A DNA stretch of 34,665 bases. Source: Vibrio halioticoli NBRC 102217 (GTDB taxonomy: Bacteria; Pseudomonadota; Gammaproteobacteria; Enterobacterales; Vibrionaceae). Both the position numbers and the translations under genes were made by a program. Below, piece after piece: positions 1 through 8,270 of this stretch (positions are counted from its first letter, which is position 1; each line of letters opens with the position of its first letter). The notes under the pieces are model-generated. The model made no database searches. It saw nothing but the letters and a program-made list of their open reading frames with translations, and had not been told where the DNA came from. The DNA lies in the NCBI RefSeq assembly GCF_000496695.1, contig NZ_BAUJ01000002.1:1-34665 (forward strand), in the 5' to 3' direction.

Positions 1-56
1 TCAGTTCATCTCAAGCATTTTTCCGGCGCTATTCCTGAACACTTACTTAGTGTGAT

Positions 57-65
57 TGGTATGAT
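57..65 (+). promoter_or_regulatory. Candidate extended -10 promoter of the first gene
   Basis: TGGTATGAT matches the extended -10 form TGnTATAAT with one mismatch in the hexamer. It lies about 75 bases before the GTG start at 142. The same AGTGTGATTGGTAT word occurs inverted at the right edge of the window (34652-34665), and related words sit upstream of rsmJ and polA. No good -35 element is evident, which extended -10 promoters can tolerate. Confidence 0.35.
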
Positions 66-141
66 GCATTGGCGAATAACGCAACACTCGACTAATCTTT
101 CGGAAGTGATTGATTTAACGGGTGAGAGGGTTGTAAGCAAA

Positions 142-552
142 GTGAAGCCAATAACATTACCTCTGTTTTACAGCATTGCGTTGTTACTTACCTGCAGCAG
201 TGTCCAAGCGAGCAACTTCTTATGTTCGGCAACTCAAGAGTCCTTTGATAAGCCCGCATTGCTAGGAGAAGAGTGCCCGATAGGGGTGTCTCTATGGGGC
301 AAAAGCAAACCCATTTATGCCAAATCCACATTCTGGATCCAGTGCGGCTTTTTCCCCGAAGAACTCACCTTAGAGCAAGTCAATCAAATCTACCCCAACG
401 TCTCATCTTCCATTTGGAACAAAGCCGAAAAGAAAGGCAAACGCTGCTTAATCGGCCCATACGATGACTTTGCTCAAGCCAGTCTTGAGGTGACTCAATT
501 AAGAACCGTCAGTGGTTTTGAGAAGTCGTTTATTCGGGAAGTTGAGAAGTAG
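142..552 (+). CDS. Small exported SPOR-like protein of unknown role
   Basis: The product is about 136 residues. I chose the GTG at 142 because it gives a classic signal peptide (KPITLPLFYSIALLL core, likely cleavage after VQA) and is preceded by GAGAGGG at 124-130. The frame is open back to base 1, so an ATG at 52 is possible, but that would bury the signal sequence behind about 30 hydrophilic residues. The mature part has Cys pairs (FLCSA, EECP, WIQCGFF, KRCLIGPY). Its C-terminal half, from QCGFFPEEL through CLIGPYDDFAQA, has the spacing of a SPOR domain, which in other proteins binds peptidoglycan lacking stem peptides. This assignment is by pattern only. It would act in the periplasm. The gene stands alone and is followed by a terminator shared with gorA. 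Confidence 0.6.
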   Translation: MKPITLPLFYSIALLLTCSSVQASNFLCSATQESFDKPALLGEECPIGVSLWGKSKPIYAKSTFWIQCGFFPEELTLEQVNQIYPNVSSSIWNKAEKKGKRCLIGPYDDFAQASLEVTQLRTVSGFEKSFIREVEK

Positions 553-605
553 AAGGTTGATAAATAGAAGGGTTAAGAAGTAAAGAAAGCGAAGAGGCAG
601 GTAAT

Positions 606-632
606 AAAAAAGGATGGCATAGGCCATCCTTT
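606..632. terminator. Bidirectional terminator between the first gene and gorA
   Basis: A perfect 10-bp stem (AAAGGATGGC at 609-618 with GCCATCCTTT at 623-632) closes a 4-base loop. On the minus strand it is followed by TTTTTTATTAC, so it is a strong intrinsic terminator for gorA. On the plus strand the tail is short (TTTGTC). Between the first gene's stop and this hairpin lies a purine-rich degenerate stretch with repeated AGAAG words. Confidence 0.8.
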
Positions 633-653
633 GTCGTTATGCGCAAAGCGCGA

Positions 654-2009
654 TCATCTCATCGTAACAAACTCTTCCGAGCCCGTTGGATGGATTGCGA
701 CTACGGCATCAAAGTCAGCCTTAGTTGCGCCCATCTTCATTGCGACTGCGAAACCTTGAATCATTTCATCAACAGTGAAACCAATGCCGTGTAGACCAAC
801 AACTTGTTCATTGTCGCCAGCACAGACTAGTTTCATTTTGCATGGTTGACGGTGCTTAGTGACAGCAGAGTACATAGCGGTAAAGCCAGAGGTGTATACC
901 TTAACCTTGTCTTCGCCGTATTGCTCGATAGCTTGTTGCTCAGTAAGACCGATAGTACCGATTGGTGGGTGGCTAAATACCACGGTAGGGACTAAGTTGT
1001 AGTCCATTTTCGCTTCTGGTTTGTTGTTAAACAAACGCTCAGAAAGTTGACGGCCCGCTTTTACTGCTACTGGTGTTAGTTCAATGCCGCCTTCCATAAT
1101 GTCGCCAACGCAGTACACGCCTTTAACATTGGTTTCTTGGTATTCGTCAACTTTGATGTAGCCGCGCTCGTTGGTTGCTACGCCAGTGTTGCTTAGGTTT
1201 ATAGCATCGGTTGCAGGGTGACGACCAATTGCCCAGATAAGCTGGTCTACATTGTGGCTGCTGCCGTTTTCTAGGTGCAGAGTTAAACTGCCGTCCGCTT
1301 CTTTTACCACTTCTTTAGGAACAGAGTGTGTATGTAGCGTTGGACCTTCTGCGGCCATCACTTCTGTTAGGGTATCGATGATCATTGGGTCAAAGCTACG
1401 TAGAGGAGACTCTTTACGTACAAACAGGTCAGTTTGAGTGCCTAGAGCGCTTAATACGCCTGCAATTTCTACTGCAATGTAGCCTGCGCCAACAACCGCA
1501 ACACGTTTTGGTTGTTCGTTTAATTCAAAGAAACCGTTTGAGTCGATGCCGTACTCAGCACCTGGAATGTTAGGAATCGTTGGACGACCACCTACGGCAA
1601 TCAGGATATGATCAGCGGTGTATTGTGTACCGTCTACTTCAACAGTTTTAGCGTCAATGAATTTAGCAAAGCCTTTGATGACATTTACTTTGTTGTTGCC
1701 CAATACACGGTCATAAGATTGATGAATGCGACCTATGTATGCTTGACGGCTTTCGATAAGTTTTGACCAGTTGAAGCTTTTTAGCTCAACGTCAAAGCCG
1801 TAATCTTCAGCGTAAAGGTTGATAGCTTCCGCTACTTGCGCGCCATGCCACATTACTTTTTTAGGCACACAACCTACGTTTACACAGGTGCCACCAAGGT
1901 CTTTTGCTTCGATTAGAGCAACTTTGGCTCCATACATAGATGCACGGTTTGCTGATGCAATGCCACCGCTACCACCACCAATACAGATATAGTCAAAGTG
2001 AGTTGTCAT
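654..2009 (-). CDS. gorA: Glutathione-disulfide reductase
   Basis: This 451-residue FAD flavoenzyme reduces glutathione disulfide with NADPH in the cytoplasm, keeping the thiol pool reduced. The N-terminal Rossmann motif GGGSGG binds FAD. The redox-active disulfide is Cys42/Cys47 in GGTCVNVGC, the same numbering as E. coli Gor. The second dinucleotide fold ([15 protein letters not shown]) binds NADPH, and the C-terminal HPTGSEE carries the catalytic His of the dimer interface. The start MTTHFDY is preceded by TGGAG, and its length matches E. coli (450); an in-frame upstream extension of 22 residues has no support. The gene lies 47 bases downstream of rlmJ on the same strand and is probably co-transcribed with it, the order seen in E. 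coli. Confidence 0.97.
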   Translation of the reverse strand: MTTHFDYICIGGGSGGIASANRASMYGAKVALIEAKDLGGTCVNVGCVPKKVMWHGAQVAEAINLYAEDYGFDVELKSFNWSKLIESRQAYIGRIHQSYDRVLGNNKVNVIKGFAKFIDAKTVEVDGTQYTADHILIAVGGRPTIPNIPGAEYGIDSNGFFELNEQPKRVAVVGAGYIAVEIAGVLSALGTQTDLFVRKESPLRSFDPMIIDTLTEVMAAEGPTLHTHSVPKEVVKEADGSLTLHLENGSSHNVDQLIWAIGRHPATDAINLSNTGVATNERGYIKVDEYQETNVKGVYCVGDIMEGGIELTPVAVKAGRQLSERLFNNKPEAKMDYNLVPTVVFSHPPIGTIGLTEQQAIEQYGEDKVKVYTSGFTAMYSAVTKHRQPCKMKLVCAGDNEQVVGLHGIGFTVDEMIQGFAVAMKMGATKADFDAVVAIHPTGSEEFVTMR

Positions 2010-2056
2010 TAAGTTCTCCAGAATTCTTGTAATCTTTATCGTTATATTGGGTGAAT

Positions 2057-2896
2057 TTACTCGGGTACAACCCATTCAACCTTAAAATGCCCTGTCGCAG
2101 GGGCGATCGCTTGCTTCAATACTGGTAACAGAGCTTGCATTTGGCTTTCTAGTTTCCATGGCGGATTAATCACAATCATGCCTGATGCTGTCATGCCGCG
2201 CTCGTTAGTATCAGGAGATACCCCAAGCTCTATCTGCAATATGTTACGAATACCTAGGCCTTTCAAACCTTTAAGCATGTCGTCGATATCGTAGCGATTA
2301 ACTACAGGATACCAGATTGCATAAATGCCTGTAGCCCAACGCTTATAACTTTGCGCGATAGCTTGTACTACATCGCGATATTCTTTGGCTAGCTCGTAAG
2401 GAGGGTCGATAAGCACCAGTCCGCGACGTTCTTTGGGTGGTAAGCTGGCTTTTAGGCGTACAAAACCATCGTCTTTGAACATGCGAACTTGGCGGTCACG
2501 ATGAAATTCTTGTAGCAATAACGGGAAGTCGCTTGGGTGCAGCTCAGTGAGAACCATGCGGTCGCCACTGCGAATTTGTGCACGAGCCACACGAGGAGAG
2601 CCAGGGTAGTATCTAAGCTCGTCACCGTCGTTTAGGCTGCGAATAGCATCGAGATAACCAGTAAGTTCTGCAGGTAGGTCACTTTGTTGCCATAATTTGG
2701 CGATGCCTTGTTTGTATTCACCGGTTTTTTCTGACCACTCGTGGGTCAAATCGTAACGACCTACACCGGAATGAGTGTCGTGATAGACAAAAGGCTTGTC
2801 TTTCTGCTTTAAGGCATCAAGTATAAGGCTTTGAACAATGTGTTTTACCACGTCTGCATGATTTCCAGCATGAAAGCTGTGACGGTAGCTGAGCAA
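2057..2896 (-). CDS. rlmJ: 23S rRNA (adenine2030-N6)-methyltransferase
   Basis: RlmJ methylates N6 of A2030 in 23S rRNA using S-adenosylmethionine. The 279-residue product begins [18 protein letters not shown] and is collinear with E. coli RlmJ over its whole length, ending in the same VVPE. The catalytic DPPY motif is in [11 protein letters not shown], and the late [17 protein letters not shown] block is diagnostic. The start is a TTG at 2896: GGGAG sits 5 bases upstream and the protein then aligns with the E. coli Met. A TTG four codons further upstream is possible but has no ribosome-binding site. The gene is divergent from prlC and followed closely by gorA. Confidence 0.95.
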   Translation of the reverse strand: MLSYRHSFHAGNHADVVKHIVQSLILDALKQKDKPFVYHDTHSGVGRYDLTHEWSEKTGEYKQGIAKLWQQSDLPAELTGYLDAIRSLNDGDELRYYPGSPRVARAQIRSGDRMVLTELHPSDFPLLLQEFHRDRQVRMFKDDGFVRLKASLPPKERRGLVLIDPPYELAKEYRDVVQAIAQSYKRWATGIYAIWYPVVNRYDIDDMLKGLKGLGIRNILQIELGVSPDTNERGMTASGMIVINPPWKLESQMQALLPVLKQAIAPATGHFKVEWVVPE

Positions 2897-2932
2897 GGTG
2901 ACTCCCAAATGAGTAGGTAATGATCAATTCAT

Positions 2933-2938
2933 ATTATA
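2933..2938 (-). promoter_or_regulatory. Candidate -10 element of the rlmJ-gorA unit
   Basis: Read on the minus strand this is a perfect TATAAT, 37 bases before the rlmJ TTG, in the 114-base space between divergent rlmJ and prlC. The matching -35 position (around 2956-2961, TTATGC on the minus strand) is poor, so the assignment rests on the -10 and the location. Confidence 0.45.
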
Positions 2939-3010
2939 CTCGACTATTGAATTTTGCATAAGTCGCCACTATCTAAAGAACAATAAGCCGGAAAATTAAA
3001 AGGAACACCT

Positions 3011-5053
3011 ATGTCGAACCCACTTCTCAATATTGTGGATCTGCCACATTTCTCAGAGATCAAGCCTGAGCATATTAAACCTGCGGTTGAAAAGGCTATT
3101 GCTGACTGCCGTCAGAAAACAGAGGAAGTATTGAAAGACAACACTCACCCAACTTGGGAAAACGTATGTGTGCCTATCGATGAGGTAGATAACGTTCTTT
3201 CACGTTTATGGTCACCAGTAAGTCATTTAAACTCAGTTGCGAACAGCGATGAGATTCGTGAGGCTTACGAGAGTTGTCTACCGATACTTTCTGAATACGG
3301 CACTTGGGTTGGTCAACATAAAGGTTTGTATGAGGCTTATAAAGCAATTAAATCGGATGCAAGCTTTGAACAATTAAGCCAAGCTCAGAAGAAAACAATC
3401 ACCAATGCATTGCGTGATTTTGAACTGTCTGGCATTGGTCTTCCTGCTGTTGAGCAAGGTCGCTATGGCGAAATTAGCAAGCGTCTATCAGAGCTAGGCT
3501 CTAAATTCTCAAACAATGTACTTGATGCCACTATGGGTTGGAGCAAGCACATTGAAGATGTTGCTGAGCTAGCAGGTATGCCGGAATCAGCGCTAGAAGC
3601 AGCACAGGCTGCGGCGCAAGCAAAAGGTCTTGATGGCTACTTGTTAACGCTAGAGATCCCTTCTTATGTTCCAGTGCTAACGTATTGTGACAGCCAAGAA
3701 CTGCGTAAAGAAATGTACGAAGCATATTGTACTCGTGCCTCTGATCGCGGTCCAAACGCAGGCAAATGGGACAACACTGAAATTATTGCTGAAGAGCTAA
3801 AACTGCGTCATGAAATTGCTCGTATGTTAGGCTTCTCTACCTTTAGTGAGCGCTCACTAGCCACTAAGATGGCTGAATCTCCAGAACAAGTTCTTGGCTT
3901 CTTAAATGACTTAGCCACTAAAGCGAAACCTCAAGGCGAGCGTGAAGCGGAAGAGTTGCGTCAATTTGCAGAAAAAGAATTTGGCGTGACTAAGTTAAAC
4001 GTGTGGGATAACGCTTATTACAGCGAAAAACAAAAACAGAAACTGTTTAGTATTTCTGATGAAGATCTACGTCCTTACTTCCCTGAAAGCAAAGTTGTTG
4101 CGGGTCTATTTGAAGTGTTGGAGCGCGTTTTTGGTCTTGTAGTGCAAGAGCGTCAGGGTGTGGATGTTTGGCATGAGTCTGTTCGCTTTTTTGATATCAA
4201 AACCAAGCAAGGTGAACTAAGAGGTAGCTTCTACCTTGATCTTTATGCTCGTGAACACAAGCAAGGTGGTGCATGGATGGATGACTGTCGTCCTCGCCGC
4301 ATTACTGAAGCGGGTGAACTTGAAACGCCAGTGGCTTACCTAACTTGTAACTTCAACAAACCTGTTGGGGATAAACCCGCTCTATTTACTCATAATGAAG
4401 TCGTGACTTTGTTCCATGAATTTGGCCATGGTATTCACCATATGCTGACTCAAGTAGATGTTGCCGCGGTTTCTGGCATCAATGGTGTTGCTTGGGATGC
4501 GGTTGAGCTACCAAGTCAGTTCCTTGAGAACTGGTGCTGGGAAGAAGATGCTCTTGCCTTCATCTCTGGTCACTACCAAACAGGCGAACCATTACCAAAA
4601 GAAATGCTGGAAAAAATGCTAGCGGCGAAGAACTTCCAATCCGCTATCTTTATTTTGCGTCAGCTTGAACTTGGTTTGTTCGACTTCACTTTACACACTG
4701 ATTACGATCCTGAGATTGGAGCTCGCGTACTGGAAACTCTTGCAGAAGTTAAGAGCAAAGTCTCCGTATTCCCAAGTGTAGAATGGAACCGTTTCTCACA
4801 TGCATTTAGCCATATTTTTGCTGGTGGCTACAGCGCTGGGTACTACAGCTACCTATGGGCTGAAGTACTGTCTTCAGATGCGTACTCTCGTTTTGAAGAA
4901 GAAGGTATTTTCAATACTGAAACGGGTCAAAGCTTCCTAAACAACATCCTTGAGATGGGCGGAAGTGAAGAACCAATGGAGCTATTCAAACGCTTCCGTG
5001 GTCGTGAACCAAAAATTGATGCGCTACTGCGCCACGCAGGTATCGACGCTTAA
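3011..5053 (+). CDS. prlC: Oligopeptidase A
   Basis: This 680-residue cytoplasmic zinc metallopeptidase of the M3 family degrades short peptides, including cleaved signal peptides. The zinc-binding HEFGH begins at residue 469 (LFHEFGHGIHH), as in E. coli PrlC, and the third ligand Glu is expected in the following helix around ELPSQFLENW. The N-terminal SNPLLNIVDLPHFSEIKPEHI and C-terminal FKRFRGREPKIDALLRHAGI are typical of the family. The ATG at 3011 has AAAAGGA seven bases upstream. It is transcribed alone, with a strong terminator directly after it. In E. coli prlC and rsmJ are adjacent; here asnC separates them. Confidence 0.97.
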   Translation: MSNPLLNIVDLPHFSEIKPEHIKPAVEKAIADCRQKTEEVLKDNTHPTWENVCVPIDEVDNVLSRLWSPVSHLNSVANSDEIREAYESCLPILSEYGTWVGQHKGLYEAYKAIKSDASFEQLSQAQKKTITNALRDFELSGIGLPAVEQGRYGEISKRLSELGSKFSNNVLDATMGWSKHIEDVAELAGMPESALEAAQAAAQAKGLDGYLLTLEIPSYVPVLTYCDSQELRKEMYEAYCTRASDRGPNAGKWDNTEIIAEELKLRHEIARMLGFSTFSERSLATKMAESPEQVLGFLNDLATKAKPQGEREAEELRQFAEKEFGVTKLNVWDNAYYSEKQKQKLFSISDEDLRPYFPESKVVAGLFEVLERVFGLVVQERQGVDVWHESVRFFDIKTKQGELRGSFYLDLYAREHKQGGAWMDDCRPRRITEAGELETPVAYLTCNFNKPVGDKPALFTHNEVVTLFHEFGHGIHHMLTQVDVAAVSGINGVAWDAVELPSQFLENWCWEEDALAFISGHYQTGEPLPKEMLEKMLAAKNFQSAIFILRQLELGLFDFTLHTDYDPEIGARVLETLAEVKSKVSVFPSVEWNRFSHAFSHIFAGGYSAGYYSYLWAEVLSSDAYSRFEEEGIFNTETGQSFLNNILEMGGSEEPMELFKRFRGREPKIDALLRHAGIDA

Positions 5054-5078
5054 TCGCGTAATGTTCTTGTGATTATAT

Positions 5079-5106
5079 AGCCACCTCAATTGAGGTGGCT
5101 TTTTTA
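5079..5106. terminator. Terminator shared by convergent prlC and asnC
   Basis: A perfect 22-base palindrome (arms AGCCACCTCA and TGAGGTGGCT at 5079-5100) is followed by six T on the plus strand. The T-run overlaps the asnC stop codon at 5104-5106. As a symmetric hairpin it may stop transcription from both sides, but the T-tract favours prlC. Confidence 0.9.
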
Positions 5107-5565
5107 TGGGTTTACGTTTCTGTTGATTGGGTTTTGTAAGGAGATAAGGGTTTCGGTGGATTGCACTTCATCGATAGCTTGTAATTTATTAATCAGTACA
5201 TGTTGTAATTCTTCAATGGATCGACACATGAGTTTGACAAAAATACTGTAAGCGCCAGTGGTGTAATACGCCTCTACCACCTCATCCAAAGCATTCAATT
5301 TTTCTAATGCTGAGTGATAATCTTTGGCCGCATTCAGGTTGATACCGATAAAACAGCACACGTCGTAGCCGAGCTTTTTGGTGTTGACGATAACCTCTGT
5401 TCCTTCAATAACCTCGGCAGCTCTCATCTTTTCGATTCGCACATGTATGGTGGCGGGGCTAACATTAAATCGTTTGCCCATTTCTGCGTATGGAGTACGC
5501 GCATCTTCCATTAATGTTTTCAAAATGTCTTTATCGAGCTGATCTAGCATCGGGTTATTGTTCAT
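5104..5565 (-). CDS. asnC: AsnC, Lrp-family transcriptional regulator
   Basis: The 153-residue product closely resembles E. coli AsnC, the asparagine-responsive activator of asnA, across its length. An N-terminal winged helix-turn-helix (ARTPYAEMGKRFNVSPATIHVRIEKM, about residues 22-48) is followed by the RAM ligand-binding domain. The family-typical blocks are LGYDVCCFIGI, EAYYTTGAYSIFVKLMCRSI and STETLISLQNPI. The ATG is preceded by AAGGAACGTTA. In E. coli asnC is divergent from asnA; here no asnA is adjacent, and the divergent neighbour is rsmJ. The target may lie elsewhere. Confidence 0.93.
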   Translation of the reverse strand: MNNNPMLDQLDKDILKTLMEDARTPYAEMGKRFNVSPATIHVRIEKMRAAEVIEGTEVIVNTKKLGYDVCCFIGINLNAAKDYHSALEKLNALDEVVEAYYTTGAYSIFVKLMCRSIEELQHVLINKLQAIDEVQSTETLISLQNPINRNVNP

Positions 5566-5620
5566 TAACGTTCCTTAAGAGACAGAGATAAGTAGAATGC
5601 GGTAAACTAGGAGCATCTTA

Positions 5621-5646
5621 ATACCAATGACGATGATTGGTATAAT
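5621..5646 (+). promoter_or_regulatory. Inverted repeat overlapping an extended -10 promoter for rsmJ
   Basis: ATACCAAT (5621-5628) and ATTGGTAT (5636-5643) form a perfect 8-bp inverted repeat with a 7-base spacer. The right arm is part of TGGTATAAT (5638-5646), a perfect extended -10 element, so transcription would begin near 5653, about 28 bases before the rsmJ ATG. Anything binding the dyad would compete with polymerase. The divergent asnC start is only 55 bases away, so AsnC itself is one candidate ligand, though this is inference. Confidence 0.5.
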
Positions 5647-5680
5647 CAAGGTCTATAGGCCCCTAAACTTTAGAGAGATG

Positions 5681-6460
5681 ATGTTGCAGATTCAACTTCT
5701 AGCGCAGTCCGAAGACAAACAACGACAAATTCAAGCCTTAGCTGAGCGTTGGAATTTACAACACGATCCTGATAGTCAGTTTGCACTGCAGTTGGGTGAA
5801 CGTCTAGAGCTAAAGAAGCTTGATGAAGCAAAGTTGGGTGCTATCTGTGTCGATTTTGTCACTGGAGCAGTAGCGCACCGCCGTAAGTTTGGTGGCGGTA
5901 AAGGTCAGGCAATAGCAAAAGCGGCAGGGCTGAATAAAGGAGCAATGCCAACGGTATTAGATGGCACGGCTGGCTTAGGCCGTGATGCGTTTGTGCTGGC
6001 GTCTTTGGGATGCAAAGTGCAGATGATTGAGCGTAATCCGGTTGTCGCGGCATTGCTTGATGATGGTTTAGCTCGAGCTCAGCAAGACCCTGATATTGGC
6101 GGGTGGATGAGTGAGCGAATGTCTTTACTGCACGCTTCTAGCTTAGATGCGTTATCGCAATTGGCGCAAGATAATGAATTTCAGCGCCCTGATGTTATTT
6201 ACCTAGACCCTATGTATCCGCATCCCGAGAACAAGAAAAAGAGTGCTCTGGTTAAAAAAGAGATGCGTGTATTTCAAACATTAGTTGGGGCGGACCAAGA
6301 TGCGGACGGTTTGCTTGCTCCAGCATTGCAATTGGCGACTAAGCGAGTTGTGGTGAAAAGGCCGGATTATGCGCAGTGGTTAGATGGAGTCAAACCGAGT
6401 ATGGCCATTGAGACCAAGAAAAATCGTTTTGATGTGTATGTCATTTCATCAATGAAATAA
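5681..6460 (+). CDS. rsmJ: 16S rRNA (guanine1516-N2)-methyltransferase
   Basis: RsmJ makes m2G1516 in 16S rRNA with S-adenosylmethionine. Family-defining blocks are [18 protein letters not shown], the SAM motif [35 protein letters not shown], the catalytic-region DPMYPH, and [12 protein letters not shown]. The product is 259 residues from the ATG at 5681. An ATG at 5678 and a TTG at 5684 are equally possible, since the purine-rich AGAGAG overlaps the first of them; the TTG would give MQIQ, which resembles other RsmJ starts as I recall them. The longer frame from 5627 begins inside the predicted promoter and is unlikely. Confidence 0.93.
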   Translation: MLQIQLLAQSEDKQRQIQALAERWNLQHDPDSQFALQLGERLELKKLDEAKLGAICVDFVTGAVAHRRKFGGGKGQAIAKAAGLNKGAMPTVLDGTAGLGRDAFVLASLGCKVQMIERNPVVAALLDDGLARAQQDPDIGGWMSERMSLLHASSLDALSQLAQDNEFQRPDVIYLDPMYPHPENKKKSALVKKEMRVFQTLVGADQDADGLLAPALQLATKRVVVKRPDYAQWLDGVKPSMAIETKKNRFDVYVISSMK

Positions 6461-6465
6461 AAAAT

Positions 6466-6495
6466 AATAGCATTCCCATTGCTAGGAATGCTATT
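6466..6495 (-). terminator. Terminator for uspA
   Basis: AATAGCATTCC (6466-6476) pairs perfectly with GGAATGCTATT (6485-6495) around an 8-base loop. On the minus strand the stem is followed by the T-rich TTTTTTATTT that overlaps the 3' end of rsmJ. It can also stop rsmJ transcripts, although the plus-strand tail lacks a T-run. Confidence 0.75.
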
Positions 6496-6540
6496 GCTGT
6501 GATTAAAGGCGATATTTGAGTATATCGCCGTTAGGTACTT

Positions 6541-6966
6541 TTAGCTTTTTAGCGGTACAACCAATAGGTCAACAGGCACTTCGTGAATCATATGGCGAGT
6601 GTTAGAAAGCAATTTTCCCCAGAAATCTTGGTTGTGTCCACACACCACCAAATCAAATCCTTTTTCATCAATCGCTTCAGAGAGTTCATCGACTAAATCT
6701 CCGCGACCGACCAATATACCGTCTATCGGATAATCAATTTTGTCACCCAGTTCTTGCAACTGTTTAGTTGAGTTTTTAGTTGAGGCGACTTGGCTATCCA
6801 TTAAGTTTACTTCAATTAAACCTGTGTAGATCTCGGTGTAGTTGATATCGATATGGATGAAAGAAAGCTTGGCATCAAGTGCCCTTGCAAGGTTTGCCGC
6901 TCGATTGGCTAAGTACTCACTTTGCTCTCCTAGGTCGAGGGCAACAACAATATGTTTGTAACTCAT
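6541..6966 (-). CDS. uspA: Universal stress protein A
   Basis: This 141-residue cytoplasmic protein belongs to the UspA class, induced in growth arrest and assorted stresses. It begins MSYKHIVVALDLGEQSE, carries the family IHIDINYTEIYTGLIEVNL region, and ends LVVCGHNQDFWGKLLSNTRHMIHEVPVDLLVVPL. The GxxG-GS/T ATP-binding signature of MJ0577-type Usp proteins is not complete, as in E. coli UspA, which does not bind ATP. AAGGAGCCGATT precedes the ATG. In E. coli uspA is divergent from uspB; here a ferritin gene lies between the two. Confidence 0.95.
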   Translation of the reverse strand: MSYKHIVVALDLGEQSEYLANRAANLARALDAKLSFIHIDINYTEIYTGLIEVNLMDSQVASTKNSTKQLQELGDKIDYPIDGILVGRGDLVDELSEAIDEKGFDLVVCGHNQDFWGKLLSNTRHMIHEVPVDLLVVPLKS

Positions 6967-7183
6967 AATCGGCTCCTTGTTAAAATGATAAATAATGTGT
7001 CTATAATTTTATTTTAGCAGGGAGTGACACTATTTTTGTCTCAGTGATCTTAAGTTGAGCTTTTAAACGCACAAAATAAAGAGAATGTTGATTTAGGGCA
7101 AAGTCTGGTAACGTATATTCATACCAAATCGGTAGCATATTCGCTTAAACAACACATAAAGCTAATAAGAAGAGGAATGTCTT

Positions 7184-7711
7184 ATGCTGTCACAGCAGAT
7201 GGTCGAAAATTTAAACGAGCAAATAAACCTAGAATTTTTCTCATCCAATCTATACTTACAAATGAGTGCTTGGTGTGAAGACAAAGGTTTCGATGGTGCA
7301 GCAGAATTTATGCGCAAACATGCCGTTGAAGAAATGGAACATATGCAGCGTCTATTTACCTATGTAAGTGAAACGGGTGCATTGCCTATTCTTGGGGCTA
7401 TTGAGGCGCCAAAACACGAATTTGCGAGCTTAGGAGAAGTTTTCCGCGAAACTTATGAGCATGAGTGCATGATCACTGAAAGGATCAACAAACTTGCTCA
7501 TGTGGCCTTCACAAGCCAAGACTACTCAACGTTCAATTTCTTACAGTGGTATGTGGCAGAGCAACACGAAGAAGAGAAATTGTTTAAAGGGATTTTAGAC
7601 AAGCTAGAGTTGGTTGGTGAGAACGGTCAGGCATTGTTCTTTATCGACAAAGACCTAGCAACAATGGCTAAAGAAGGTTCATCCTCTATCATGGATACGG
7701 CAGCTGAGTAA
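7184..7711 (+). CDS. ftnA: Non-haem ferritin
   Basis: The 175-residue product is a ferritin that assembles into a 24-subunit shell, oxidises Fe(II) and stores it as a mineral core in the cytoplasm. Ferroxidase-centre residues are visible at their usual positions: Glu17, Tyr24, Glu50 and His53, plus the later Glu cluster in [11 protein letters not shown] and the EQHEEEK segment. No haem-binding Met of bacterioferritin type is evident. AAGAAGAGGAATG precedes the ATG. It sits between uspA and uspB, genes of stress and stationary phase, so growth-phase control is plausible; I see no convincing Fur box in the 217-base upstream gap. Confidence 0.95.
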   Translation: MLSQQMVENLNEQINLEFFSSNLYLQMSAWCEDKGFDGAAEFMRKHAVEEMEHMQRLFTYVSETGALPILGAIEAPKHEFASLGEVFRETYEHECMITERINKLAHVAFTSQDYSTFNFLQWYVAEQHEEEKLFKGILDKLELVGENGQALFFIDKDLATMAKEGSSSIMDTAAE

Positions 7712-7788
7712 TTTGTTGTTACTCGCTTAAACAACCGGTTCTCATTGGTTGTCTTGTCGTCTCCCAGAGGAAATAGGGAGGAATAAAG

Positions 7789-8112
7789 ATGATCAGTGGG
7801 GATTTGATTATTTTTGCGCTTATGAGCGTCACTGCGGTTAATTGCGTGCGTTACATTAGCACTTTAAGAGCACTTATTTTTGTTATGCGTGAAGCGCACC
7901 CATTACTGTATCAGCAGGTAGATGGGCGTGGGTTTTTTACCACTCAAGGTAATGTAGTGAAGCAGTTTAGGTTGTTTAACTACTTAAAAAGTAAAGAATA
8001 CTCTCAACACCATGATCCTGTGTTTGTCGGGAAGTGCGACAAAGTGCGTGAGCTGTTTATACTAAGTTGTGCTTTGCTTGGGGTGACATTATTGGCCGCC
8101 TTTAGCGTGTAA
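7789..8112 (+). CDS. uspB: Universal stress protein B (membrane protein)
   Basis: This 107-residue inner-membrane protein resembles E. coli UspB, a RpoS-dependent protein linked to ethanol tolerance in stationary phase. A transmembrane helix covers about residues 5-22 ([19 protein letters not shown]) and a second covers the C-terminus ([18 protein letters not shown]). Between them the conserved [18 protein letters not shown] and [10 protein letters not shown] blocks match the family. GGGAGG lies 8 bases before the ATG. It is 77 bases after ftnA with only a weak hairpin (7730-7752) between, so readthrough from ftnA is possible. Confidence 0.93.
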   Translation: MISGDLIIFALMSVTAVNCVRYISTLRALIFVMREAHPLLYQQVDGRGFFTTQGNVVKQFRLFNYLKSKEYSQHHDPVFVGKCDKVRELFILSCALLGVTLLAAFSV

Positions 8113-8212
8113 TCATTATGCTGAGCATTGCTCAAATAAGGTTTCGAATCGCTAATAACACAAATCTTGTTTGAAAGTCTGCCTTGCATCTGGGTAGAAT
8201 GTGCCAATTAAG

Positions 8213-8244
8213 AAGGGTATGCGATCGTTCGCATGCCCTTTTGT
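8213..8244 (+). terminator. Terminator after uspB
   Basis: A 12-bp stem (AAGGGTATGCGA at 8213-8224 with TCGCATGCCCTT at 8229-8240, one T-G pair) with a 4-base loop runs into TTTT. It lies about 100 bases beyond the uspB stop and 27 bases before the next gene, which it therefore isolates. Confidence 0.85.
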
Positions 8245-8270
8245 TGTTCTAACAGCCCGAGATATAAAAA

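Noticed and set aside
1..141. Coding sequence upstream of the first gene in the same frame
   Set aside because: The frame is open, but it contains a promoter-like element, and the signal peptide with a ribosome-binding site starts cleanly at 142. Sequence left of the window would settle it.
553..600. Purine-rich AGAAG tandem repeat after the first gene
   Set aside because: Units are too degenerate and few to call a repeat array; more likely low-complexity sequence before the terminator.
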